DNA of 26,526 bases from the NCBI GenBank assembly GCA_902489645.1, contig CABUAW010000036.1, positions 1 through 26,526 on the forward strand, in the 5' to 3' direction. The stretch's first letter is position 1. Every line of letters begins with the position of its first letter. Under the pieces are notes generated by a model that saw only the letters and a program-made list of their open reading frames with translations, had not been told where the DNA came from and did not search any database. Shown one piece after another: positions 1 to 6,282 of this stretch. Both the position numbers and the translations under genes were made by a program. This DNA comes from an uncultured Lachnospiraceae bacterium. GTDB lineage: Bacteria > Bacillota > Clostridia > Lachnospirales > Lachnospiraceae.

Positions 1-42
1 GACGGTCCTGTTACCATTATCATTGATTCTAAAAATAAATAA
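1..42 (+). CDS. dtd: D-aminoacyl-tRNA deacylase, C-terminal end only (partial)
   Basis: Only the last 13 codons and the TAA stop lie in the window. They read DGPVTIIIDSKNK. The (N)DGPVT motif followed by a short beta strand is the typical C-terminus of the DTD family, which hydrolyses D-amino acids, and also glycine, mischarged onto tRNA. The motif is part of the active site of the dimer. The rest of the gene lies to the left of the window. A hairpin at 61-88 follows and probably terminates it. The call rests on one short motif, so it is likely but not certain. Confidence 0.7.
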   Translation, partial: DGPVTIIIDSKNK

Positions 43-60
43 AGGCTTTTTCAGCATGAA

Positions 61-88
61 AAACGGACTCCTTCAACAGAGTCCGTTT
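61..88. terminator. Bidirectional intrinsic terminator between dtd and nrdR
   Basis: A perfect 10-bp inverted repeat (AAACGGACTC / GAGTCCGTTT) has an 8-nt loop. On the plus strand it follows the dtd stop at 42. On the minus strand it follows the nrdR stop at 128 and runs into a T-rich tail. Position and shape fit a shared terminator for two convergent genes. Confidence 0.75.
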
Positions 89-127
89 AATATGATAATC
101 CGCCCGGAGGCACAATAGAATATTTTC

Positions 128-577
128 TTATTTTAAAATTTTCTTAATCTCGTCCATAAAGGTATTCACGTCTTTAAATTCACGATACACCGAGGCGAAC
201 CGGACATAGGCCACCGCATCCAACTCTTTCAGCCGGTTCATAACAATCTCTCCGATATCCTGAGCCGAAATTTCCCGCTCCTCCCGGTTAAAAATTTCCG
301 TTTCAATTTCATCCACCAGTTTATTAATCTGGTCCGCCGATATCGGCCGTTTGTGACAGGAACGGAGGATTCCCGAAGCAATCTTCTGCCGGTCATAGGG
401 TTCCCGGTTATTATCCTTTTTAATGACAATCAACGGAATTGTCTCAACCTTTTCATAAGTAGTAAACCGTTTTTTACAGGTATTACATTGTCTGCGCCGG
501 CGGATGGAGTTCCCGTCTTCTGCCGGACGAGAGTCAATAACCTTTGAGTCTGCCTCTCCGCAAAATGGACATTTCAT
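128..577 (-). CDS. nrdR: Transcriptional repressor NrdR
   Basis: A 149-residue protein of the usual NrdR length. It represses ribonucleotide reductase operons when its ATP-cone senses (d)ATP. The N-terminal zinc ribbon is complete (C3, C6, C31, C34) and carries the family stretch VIDSRPAEDGNSIRRRRQC. The ATP-cone follows from about residue 49 (VIKKDNNREPYDRQKIASGI) and runs to about 139, ending in the typical VAYVRFASVYREFKD. The ATG follows a GGAGGGT ribosome binding site. No ribonucleotide reductase gene is in the window, so it acts in trans. It is preceded by a strong sigma-A promoter and lies downstream of ylmC. The assignment is secure. Confidence 0.97.
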   Translation of the reverse strand: MKCPFCGEADSKVIDSRPAEDGNSIRRRRQCNTCKKRFTTYEKVETIPLIVIKKDNNREPYDRQKIASGILRSCHKRPISADQINKLVDEIETEIFNREEREISAQDIGEIVMNRLKELDAVAYVRFASVYREFKDVNTFMDEIKKILK

Positions 578-603
578 CTTTTTTTACCCTCCTCGATAGC
601 TTT

Positions 604-632
604 ATTATAATCGAGGAAATAAGGGCGGTCAA
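604..632 (-). promoter_or_regulatory. Sigma-A promoter of nrdR
   Basis: On the minus strand the -35 TTGACC (627-632) and -10 TATAAT (604-609) are 17 bp apart. The start site would be near 597, about 20 nt before the nrdR ATG. A 7-bp inverted repeat (CCTCGAT 591-597 / ATCGAGG 610-616) flanks the -10 box and could be an operator. Confidence 0.75.
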
Positions 633-661
633 TAATAAAATGCCCTTTTAATGCCTTTTTA

Positions 662-919
662 TCACTCGCACTGGCGCACAATTTCCTCCATGCAAACGTC
701 CACCAGAATGATATCCGCACCAATCTGCCGGACGCATTTCCAGCCAATAATGTATTCCGTATCTCTGCCGAGGAGACCGCACCATTTTCCTTGTCCGGGA
801 ATAATCAACTGGCAGATATTCCCCGTATGCGGGTCAAATTCCACATCCGCTACAAAGCCAATACGCTGACAATCCCGCACATTGATGACTTCCTTCTGGC
901 GAAGTTCGCAAATACGCAT
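662..919 (-). CDS. YlmC/YmxH family sporulation-associated PRC-barrel protein
   Basis: A small protein of about 85 residues starting MRICELRQKEVINV. It shows the YlmC/YmxH pattern: MRxxEL, then KEVINVxDCxRIGFVADVEFD and a PRC-barrel-like beta fold ending in DIILVD. Family members occur across endospore formers, but their molecular role is not established. I chose the ATG at 919 rather than one four codons upstream (931), because GGGGTG lies just before it and family members begin at this methionine. It sits 84 nt upstream of nrdR and 47 nt downstream of ybaK on the same strand, so the three may be co-transcribed. Confidence 0.8.
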   Translation of the reverse strand: MRICELRQKEVINVRDCQRIGFVADVEFDPHTGNICQLIIPGQGKWCGLLGRDTEYIIGWKCVRQIGADIILVDVCMEEIVRQCE

Positions 920-966
920 GCCGCACCCCATAAAATATTTCTTATTCTATGTTATGCAAATGCCTT

Positions 967-1464
967 TCACAAAGTGACATCGGCGTAAACCGCCTCGACA
1001 AAATCTCTCAACGCTTCCGGATTTATAATTATCTGAATTCCCCGCGCTCCGGCGCTGACGGCAATTTCATCATAGAGCATGGCCGTCTCGTCTATCCAGG
1101 TCGGATATTTTTTCTTCATGCCGACCGGCGAACAGCCGCCCCGAATATATCCGGTCAGGCCAAGCAGCTCTTTGACATGGGTCATCTCAATCTTTTTATC
1201 CCCGGCTGCCTTCGCCGCTTTCTTTAAATCCAGCGCCATCGTTACCGGAATACAGAACACCATAATCCCCTGCTTATCTCCCCGGACAACCAGTGTTTTA
1301 AAAATCTGGTCCGCCGGAAGGCTTACCTGGGAAGCCACATGTTCGCCGCTTAAATGTTCCTCGTCAAATTCATAGGTTTCTATTCGAAACGCCACGCCGG
1401 CCTGCTCCAAAAGCCGCATGGCGTTGGTTTTATTCATATCCGCATCTTTCTTTTTTGCCATCAT
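967..1464 (-). CDS. ybaK: YbaK/EbsC-type Cys-tRNA(Pro) deacylase
   Basis: A 165-residue single-domain protein of the YbaK/ProX editing family. It hydrolyses Cys mischarged on tRNA-Pro in trans to prolyl-tRNA synthetase. Family hallmarks are NKTNAMRLLEQAGV at the start, the strand DQIFKTLVV with its conserved lysine, KAAKAAGDKKIEM, and the loop GYIRGGCSPVGMKKKYPTWID. It begins with two adjacent ATG codons (1464 and 1461) after an AAGGAG site. It is divergent from hisA, and the 84-bp gap holds the hisA promoter. Confidence in the family is high. The exact tRNA preference is inferred. Confidence 0.93.
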   Translation of the reverse strand: MMAKKKDADMNKTNAMRLLEQAGVAFRIETYEFDEEHLSGEHVASQVSLPADQIFKTLVVRGDKQGIMVFCIPVTMALDLKKAAKAAGDKKIEMTHVKELLGLTGYIRGGCSPVGMKKKYPTWIDETAMLYDEIAVSAGARGIQIIINPEALRDFVEAVYADVTL

Positions 1465-1488
1465 TCCCGCTCCTTACTTTCCTTTTTC

Positions 1489-1517
1489 TTGCAATATGGA
1501 TTAAATTATACTATAAT
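1489..1517 (+). promoter_or_regulatory. Sigma-A promoter of hisA
   Basis: A -35 TTGCAA (1489-1494) and a -10 TATAAT (1512-1517) are separated by 17 bp. They lie 31 bp upstream of the hisA ATG, with GAGGT at 1536-1540 as ribosome binding site. The gene therefore has its own promoter inside the short divergent gap. Confidence 0.75.
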
Positions 1518-1548
1518 TTTTCTCATAATTCCAGTGAGGTGTACAAAA

Positions 1549-2346
1549 ATGCAATTCAGACCATGTATTGATATTCATAACGGCAAAGTCAAACAGATTG
1601 TGGGCGGAAGTCTGAAGGACACGGACAATCAGGCAGAAGAAAACTTCGTCTCAAAACAGGATGCGGCCTGGTATGCCAGACGCTATCAGCGGGATGGGCT
1701 TCGGGGCGGACATATTATCCTTTTAAATCCCGAAACCTCCGAGTACTATGAAGCCGATGTCGCGCAGGCGCTTGGCGCCCTTGCAGCCTATCCGGGCGGA
1801 CTTCAGATTGGCGGCGGTATCCACATCGGAAATGCCCGGCGTTTTCTGGATGCCGGAGCTTCCCACGTTATCGTAACTTCCTATGTTTTTAAAGACGGAG
1901 ACATCCATTTTGACCGGTTAAAGGCCCTGTCAAAGCTTATCGGAAGTAAACGTCTGGTTCTTGATTTAAGCTGCCGCAAAAAAGGAAACGACTATTACAT
2001 TGTCACCGACCGGTGGCAGAAATTTACATCCGTAAAAATGCATCGTGAAACGCTTGAAATGCTGGCTCCCTACTGTGATGAATTTTTGATTCATGCCGTA
2101 GATGTGGAAGGAAAGGCCTCCGGCATTGAAGCGCCATTGGCGAAGCTTCTCGGAAACTTCCCGGACCGTCCGGTCACCTATGCCGGCGGCGTCGGTAATT
2201 TTAACGACCTGTATCTGCTAAAAGAGCTTGGAAAAAACAGAGTCAATGTAACCATCGGCAGCGCACTGGACTTATTCGGCGGGCCGATTCCTTACGATAC
2301 CGTCAAATATCTCGGAACCCAAAACGAAACGCTTCCGCCATTATAG
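1549..2346 (+). CDS. hisA: ProFAR isomerase HisA, eukaryotic HIS6 type
   Basis: A 265-residue TIM barrel that isomerises ProFAR to PRFAR, step four of histidine synthesis. The sequence resembles yeast HIS6 more than ordinary bacterial HisA. Shared stretches include CIDIHNGKVKQIVGG, FVSKQDAAWYARRY, VIVTSYVF, RLVLDLSCRK, EFLIHAVDVEG and a YAGGV phosphate loop. The likely catalytic acids are D8 and D185. The start is ATG 1549, placed by GAGGT eight bases upstream; the frame is open further upstream but that part overlaps the promoter. No other his gene is nearby. It is followed 19 nt later by a small gene of unknown function. The family call is strong; the HIS6 subtype is my reading and should be tested by phylogeny. 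Confidence 0.92.
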   Translation: MQFRPCIDIHNGKVKQIVGGSLKDTDNQAEENFVSKQDAAWYARRYQRDGLRGGHIILLNPETSEYYEADVAQALGALAAYPGGLQIGGGIHIGNARRFLDAGASHVIVTSYVFKDGDIHFDRLKALSKLIGSKRLVLDLSCRKKGNDYYIVTDRWQKFTSVKMHRETLEMLAPYCDEFLIHAVDVEGKASGIEAPLAKLLGNFPDRPVTYAGGVGNFNDLYLLKELGKNRVNVTIGSALDLFGGPIPYDTVKYLGTQNETLPPL

Positions 2347-2365
2347 AGAAAAAAGAGGTGCCCTT

Positions 2366-2665
2366 ATGATTGATTTAAAAGACATAATGCCTATTTCTTT
2401 TTTAAAAAAAGAGCCTTTCACCGGAAGCTATCAAGGTATGCGCTACCGGATGGAAAAGGCCGAAATTCCGGTTGGGGAAAATTCTGACGAAAAAAAGACG
2501 GCGCTGGCCCTATGTATCTGGCCCCAGCCCTTCTGCTATGACAAAACGGACGAAGCCCAAAAAACAAGGGAAACCTTTGAATTTTCATCGGAAGGCCTGG
2601 CTTTGGCTGTTGACTGGCTGAATATGAAATATAAAACCGAAAAAAAACGCTGGACAAAGGGTTAA
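2366..2665 (+). CDS. Small conserved protein of unknown function
   Basis: A 99-residue soluble protein starting MIDLKDIMPISFLKKEPFTGSY. It has no signal peptide or membrane segment. It contains GMRYRMEK, a strand ALALCIWPQPFCYDKTDEAQ and a C-terminal FEFSSEGLALAVDWLNMKY that looks helical. I recall similar short proteins in Lachnospiraceae, sometimes loosely labelled acetyltransferase, but I see no GNAT coenzyme A motif and do not assign that function. The ATG follows AGAGGTG. It is 19 nt downstream of hisA and before a strong terminator, so it is probably the second gene of a hisA transcript. Confidence 0.75.
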   Translation: MIDLKDIMPISFLKKEPFTGSYQGMRYRMEKAEIPVGENSDEKKTALALCIWPQPFCYDKTDEAQKTRETFEFSSEGLALAVDWLNMKYKTEKKRWTKG

Positions 2666-2683
2666 GCCCCTGTCCGGCGTTTT
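2644..2683. terminator. Bidirectional terminator between convergent genes
   Basis: An inverted repeat ACGCTGGACA (2647-2656) / TGTCCGGCGT (2671-2680) has one wobble pair and is flanked by A and T runs on both sides. It overlaps the end of the plus-strand small gene and starts just after the stop (2690) of the minus-strand aminotransferase. It can therefore serve both. Confidence 0.85.
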
Positions 2684-2689
2684 ATTATC

Positions 2690-3934
2690 TTATTTTTTCA
2701 AAACCGCAATTACCGCTTCTTTTATAATAGCCAAACCTTCCTTTAACATATCCTCCGGAATGGTCAGCGGCGGCATCAATTTAAGTACGCCGTCTTTACG
2801 TCCGGCCACCTCGCAAATCAAATGACGGTCAAAGGCTTCGTGAACAGCTTCCAGGGCCAAAGCCGGATTCACTGCTCCGAAATCAATTCCCCACATAAGG
2901 CCCATACCTCTGTATGAAAGACGGGAATCCAATGGCAGAATCTCTTCCTGCATGAATTTTTCCACAATGACTGCCTTTCTCCGAACCTCTTCGTCCAGAT
3001 GATGCTCCACGAAATAATTAATTCCTGCGGTGCCGCCGATAAAGGACAACTGATTGCCGCGGAAGGTTCCGTTATGTTCTGCCGGACGGAAAATATCCAA
3101 ATCCGGGCGAATCAAAAGCAGGGCCATCGGCATGCCGAAACCGCTGATGGACTTGGAAAGTACCACCATATCCGGCTGAATACCCGCCCGTTCAAAGGAA
3201 AAGAACGTACCGGTACGTCCGATGCCGACCTGGATATCGTCACAGACCATAAGAATCTCGTTTTCCGTACAAATTCTTCGGATTTCTTTCAGCCATTCCA
3301 CACTGGCCACATTGATACCGCCTTCGGCCTGCAATGTTTCAAGGAAAATGGCCGCCGGTTTTTCAATTCCCGAATGGTCGTCCTCAAGTATCCATTTCAA
3401 ATACGCAATGGAATCCAGCGTGCCGTCATACGGCACAAAGGTTACATTGTTTAACGGCAGGCTCGCGCCCTCCCGGCTCGTCCTGTCTGTCGTCATAGCC
3501 AGACTTCCCAACGTCATTCCGTGAAATGCACCGGAAAACGCAATAACATTCGTGCGTCCCGTATTTTTTCTCGCCAGTTTCAGCGCCGCCTCATTCGCAT
3601 TCGTCCCTGTCGGCCCGCAGCACATAACCTTGTAATCCAGATTTCTCGGTTTAAGAATTTTTTCCTCAAATGTTGACAGAAATTCTTCTTTTGCCGCTGT
3701 GTACATATCCAGAGCATTGATAATATTATCTTCGCTCAAATATTCTATAATCTTAGCTTTGATTTCCGGATTATTATGTCCATAGTTCATGGAGCCGGCC
3801 ACAGCCAGAAAATCAATATATCTTTCACCATCTACGGAAAACAATTCTGCATTTTTGGCTTTATTAAATTCTACAGGGTATTTTCTACAATAAGAACGTA
3901 CTTGTGATTCTGTTTTCTCAAAAACTTCAAACAT
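2690..3934 (-). CDS. EctB-like diaminobutyrate--2-oxoglutarate aminotransferase
   Basis: A class III PLP aminotransferase of 414 residues, matching EctB length. EctB converts aspartate semialdehyde to 2,4-diaminobutyrate using glutamate. Visible features are GPTGTNANEAALKLARK (from about 107), SGAFHGMTLGSLAMT, ETLQAEGGINVAS, the PLP-pyridine aspartate in CDDIQVGIGRTG, the Schiff-base lysine K261 in VLSKSISGFGMPMAL, and EHNGTFRGNQLSF. The last two are characteristic of EctB. The start is ATG 3934 after GGAGG; a 40-codon upstream extension is rejected because it contains the promoter. No ectA or ectC lies nearby, so ectoine synthesis is not implied. Diaminobutyrate could feed a peptide or another diamine product. 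Substrate is inferred from similarity only. Confidence 0.85.
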   Translation of the reverse strand: MFEVFEKTESQVRSYCRKYPVEFNKAKNAELFSVDGERYIDFLAVAGSMNYGHNNPEIKAKIIEYLSEDNIINALDMYTAAKEEFLSTFEEKILKPRNLDYKVMCCGPTGTNANEAALKLARKNTGRTNVIAFSGAFHGMTLGSLAMTTDRTSREGASLPLNNVTFVPYDGTLDSIAYLKWILEDDHSGIEKPAAIFLETLQAEGGINVASVEWLKEIRRICTENEILMVCDDIQVGIGRTGTFFSFERAGIQPDMVVLSKSISGFGMPMALLLIRPDLDIFRPAEHNGTFRGNQLSFIGGTAGINYFVEHHLDEEVRRKAVIVEKFMQEEILPLDSRLSYRGMGLMWGIDFGAVNPALALEAVHEAFDRHLICEVAGRKDGVLKLMPPLTIPEDMLKEGLAIIKEAVIAVLKK

Positions 3935-3992
3935 CGTTTCTTTCTTCCTCCAATTTTTTTCTCGCCAGTACATTGCAAGTTGCTCACGTCTT

Positions 3993-4020
3993 ATTATACC
4001 CTTTCTTTGCCCGAAGTCAA
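3993..4020 (-). promoter_or_regulatory. Sigma-A promoter of the aminotransferase gene
   Basis: On the minus strand a -35 TTGACT (4015-4020) and a perfect -10 TATAAT (3993-3998) are 16 bp apart. They lie between the sigG stop and the aminotransferase ATG and predict a leader of about 50 nt. The aminotransferase is thus uncoupled from the sporulation genes upstream. Confidence 0.75.
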
Positions 4021-4060
4021 TTTTCTTTTCAAAATAATCGGAGAAATCCAGCAAATCGCA

Positions 4061-4840
4061 TCATTGCTGGAGGTAACTGCGCATGCTTTTCAGTGCATTT
4101 TTTTCAATTCTGGAAATCTGGGCCTGGGATATGGAAAGCTCGGAGGCCACTTCCATTTGCGTCTTTCCCCGGTAGAAACGCATCTCGATAATTTTCCGCT
4201 CCCGCTCGCTCAGCTTGTCAATGGCTTCCTGAAGCGCAATGTTTTCCACCCAGGCGGCCTCCGTATTTTTAGTATCCCGTACCTGGTCCATAATGCACAG
4301 CTTATCGCCGCCCTCCGTATATACCGGTTCATACAGGGATACCGGACTTTGAATCGCGTCCATGGCAAAAACAATATCCTCCTTACTGATTCCGATTTCT
4401 CCGGCGACCTCCATGACCGAAGGCTCCCTGTTATTCTTTTTGATAAATGCCTCCCTGGCATAAATTGCTTTATATGCCGTATCCCGGAGAGAACGGCTCA
4501 CACGAATACTATTGTTGTCCCGAAGATAACGAGCACTTAGATCGGAAATCATCGGCACGGCATAGGTCGAAAATTTAACCCCCTGACTTAAATCAAAATT
4601 ATCAATGGCTTTCATCAAACCAATACAGCCGACCTGAAACAAATCGTCGGGATTTTCATTGCTGTTTGAAAAACGTTTAATGACACTGAGCACCAGTCGA
4701 AGATTTCCCTTGATGTATTCTTCCTTTGCTGCCATATCTCCTGCCTTAATACGTAAAAACAAAGCCTCCTTCTCCTCTTCCCTGAGGAGAGGAAGCTTTG
4801 AAGTATTAACACCGCATATCTCAACCTTACCCTGAGCCAT
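4061..4840 (-). CDS. sigG: RNA polymerase sporulation sigma factor SigG (with altered region 2 motif)
   Basis: A 259-residue sigma-70 family protein, the late forespore sigma factor. The N-terminal signature KVEICGVNTSKLPLL is diagnostic of SigG. Region 2 begins at NLRLVLSVIKRF, with DDLFQVGCIGLMKAIDNFD (core binding) and KFSTYAVPM. Region 3 runs about 120-170 and region 4 ends in the helix-turn-helix KTQMEVASELSISQAQISRIEK. Residues 99-103 (4532-4546) read SDLSA where SigG and related factors have an almost invariant IGEIR before RYLRDN. The stretch is replaced without a length change, which is odd and may impair function. The ATG follows AAGGAGGA. The gene lies 130 bp downstream of sigE, the usual clostridial order. 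Identity is certain; activity is doubtful. Confidence 0.95.
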   Translation of the reverse strand: MAQGKVEICGVNTSKLPLLREEEKEALFLRIKAGDMAAKEEYIKGNLRLVLSVIKRFSNSNENPDDLFQVGCIGLMKAIDNFDLSQGVKFSTYAVPMISDLSARYLRDNNSIRVSRSLRDTAYKAIYAREAFIKKNNREPSVMEVAGEIGISKEDIVFAMDAIQSPVSLYEPVYTEGGDKLCIMDQVRDTKNTEAAWVENIALQEAIDKLSERERKIIEMRFYRGKTQMEVASELSISQAQISRIEKNALKSMRSYLQQ

Positions 4841-4889
4841 AATAAGAATCCTCCTTACTACACTTGCTTGTCAACCAAAGTACAGTAAA

Positions 4890-4919
4890 GATTTTTCACA
4901 TTATGAAATTTTATTATAC
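4890..4919 (-). promoter_or_regulatory. Candidate forespore (sigma-F/sigma-G) promoter of sigG
   Basis: On the minus strand GTATA (4915-4919) and GTGAAAAATC (4890-4899) are 15 bp apart. This resembles the GYATA-N15-GGNNANAHTR form of sigma-F promoters. It lies about 50 nt upstream of the sigG ATG. A TATAAT at 4913-4918 could instead be a sigma-A -10 box, but no good -35 precedes it. Confidence 0.4.
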
Positions 4920-4970
4920 GGTTTTCCCGAAAATAAAAAAATTATTGGGGCTTGACAAAAAGCGCTGTCT

Positions 4971-5711
4971 TCAACTCATCCGGCTGATTTCTTTTTTCAG
5001 GCGAATCATAATTTTCTTTTCCAGACGGGATATATAGGACTGGGAAATGCCGAGTAAATCCGCCACTTCTTTTTGAGTCCGCTCATATCCGTCCTTTGTA
5101 TTTAACCCAAAGCGCAGCTTGATAATCGTCTGTTCCCTCGGTGAAAGCCGGTGAATCGCCTTATTCAAAAGCATCCGATTCACTTCACCCTCAATCCCTT
5201 TATAAATCACATCCTCATCGGTTCCGAGAATGTCGGATAAAAGCAGCTCGTTGCCGTCCCAATCCACATTTAAAGGTTCGTCGATGGATACTTCCATCCG
5301 TGTCTTATTATTTCTCCGCAAATACATCAATATTTCATTCTCTATACATCGCGATGCATAGGTGGCCAGCTTAATATTCTTTTCCGGATTGAACGAATTT
5401 ATCGCTTTAATTAAGCCAATCGTTCCGATGGATATTAAATCTTCTACGCCAATCCCCGTATTATCAAATTTCCTGGCGATGTAGACCACCAGTCTCAGAT
5501 TATGTTCAATCAGTACCGTCCGGCCGTCCTTTTCTTTTTCCGTTCCAAGCATCCCTATAGCTTCCGCTTCCGCTTCATTTTCCAACGGTACCGGTAATAC
5601 ATCTGCTCCTCCGATATAAAAAATATCTCCACCACTTTGTCGAACTATCTTCTGAGGATTTCGACGCGCCGCATATCGAAACTTTCCCGGTAATGTTGCA
5701 CTACATATCAT
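4971..5711 (-). CDS. sigE: RNA polymerase sporulation sigma factor SigE precursor
   Basis: A 246-residue early mother-cell sigma factor made as pro-SigE. The mature part begins near YIGGADVLPVPL (residues 32-43). Region 2 holds EHNLRLVVYIARKFDNTGIGVEDLISIGTIGLIKAINSF and LATYASRCIENEILMYLRR. Region 4 ends in QKEVADLLGISQSYISRLEKKI. All core motifs look intact. The roughly 31-residue pro-sequence is poor in hydrophobic residues and rich in arginine, unlike the usual amphipathic membrane-binding pro-sequence. The ATG follows AAGGAG, 21 nt downstream of the spoIIGA remnant. SpoIIGA is the protease that normally activates it, and that gene is broken here. Confidence 0.96.
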   Translation of the reverse strand: MICSATLPGKFRYAARRNPQKIVRQSGGDIFYIGGADVLPVPLENEAEAEAIGMLGTEKEKDGRTVLIEHNLRLVVYIARKFDNTGIGVEDLISIGTIGLIKAINSFNPEKNIKLATYASRCIENEILMYLRRNNKTRMEVSIDEPLNVDWDGNELLLSDILGTDEDVIYKGIEGEVNRMLLNKAIHRLSPREQTIIKLRFGLNTKDGYERTQKEVADLLGISQSYISRLEKKIMIRLKKEISRMS

Positions 5712-5732
5712 AATTTACTCCTTCCGCACACA

Positions 5733-6218
5733 TTACTTTTTCAGAATGTCCGGATGTATAATGGCATGAAATTCCCCACTTTCACTCAATTTTCCCGGAT
5801 AAATGCCAATGATACACCCACTCTGCTCATATTTTCGTCTCTGATTTTGAAAAATCAGCTTATCTGCCGTAATTCCCAGTAACATTCCATGACTTTTCCC
5901 GACAGAATGATATGGAATGGCCCGGACGCCCGGAAGCCCGCTTCCATTTTTCAGACAGGTTTTCAGACACTTATATTCCACCAGACACACCGGTTTCCCG
6001 GTCATCGGCTCATATAAACGATTGCCCGTATCAAAAAGTGCTTTGACAACCGTACGGTGTCCGTTCAGGTATATTTGAAGATTCCCGCAGTAACTTTTTA
6101 ACCAATATTCCTTTGCAAAATGGGTGTGGTAGAAAATGATTGGGCACAGGCTTCCGATTAGAAAGACGCACCCGTATAAAAGAATCTGGTGGTGAACAGA
6201 TTTTATCGGATAACGGGT
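5733..6218 (-). pseudogene. spoIIGA: spoIIGA remnant: protease domain without its membrane half or a start codon
   Basis: SpoIIGA is normally a protein of about 300 residues: five membrane helices followed by an aspartic-protease domain that cleaves pro-SigE. Here only about 161 codons are open. The protease part is recognisable: VVKALFDTGNRLYEP with the DTGN catalytic motif at 6021-6032, then RAIPYHSVGKSHGMLLG and CIIGIYPGKLSESGEFHAII near the end. Upstream there is one hydrophobic stretch (QILLYGCVFLIGSLCPIIFY) and then an in-frame TAG at 6219-6221. No ATG, GTG or TTG exists in this frame between that stop and the ATG at 6005, which lies after DTGN. A perfect ribosome binding site and promoter sit directly upstream. 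An internal deletion of the 5' coding part is the simplest explanation; an assembly error is the alternative. Confidence 0.85.
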
Positions 6219-6223
6219 CTAAA

Positions 6224-6232
6224 TCACCTCCT
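6224..6232 (-). promoter_or_regulatory. Orphan perfect ribosome binding site of spoIIGA
   Basis: AGGAGGTGA on the minus strand is a full anti-Shine-Dalgarno match, 25-60 nt downstream of the spoIIG promoter. No start codon follows at usable distance in the protease frame; a TAG stop comes three bases later. It probably marks the old 5' end of spoIIGA. Confidence 0.7.
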
Positions 6233-6248
6233 GAAAATGATTGACCCT

Positions 6249-6282
6249 ATTATAACTCAAAGCCCGGAAATATTTTGTCAAA
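6249..6282 (-). promoter_or_regulatory. spoIIG-type Spo0A-controlled sigma-A promoter
   Basis: On the minus strand the -35 TTGACA (6276-6281) and -10 TATAAT (6249-6254) are both perfect but 21 bp apart, too far for an ordinary sigma-A promoter. The spoIIG promoter of Bacillus subtilis is known for a similar over-long spacer and needs Spo0A. An exact Spo0A box, TTTGTCAAA (6274-6282 on the plus strand), overlaps the -35. A weaker TTGTCCG lies at 6286-6292. This would drive spoIIGA-sigE. Confidence 0.75.

Noticed and set aside
1354..1548. A 65-codon extension of hisA to the left
   Set aside because: It overlaps ybaK on the other strand and the hisA promoter; the HIS6-like part begins at ATG 1549 behind GAGGT.
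3935..4054. A 40-codon N-terminal extension of the aminotransferase
   Set aside because: It contains a near-perfect sigma-A promoter and lies upstream of a GGAGG-ATG start; EctB proteins begin at the internal methionine.
4531..4549. Illumina adapter contamination in sigG
   Set aside because: Only nine bases match the adapter and the reading frame length is kept; kept as a technical alternative in the SigG finding, not as a feature.
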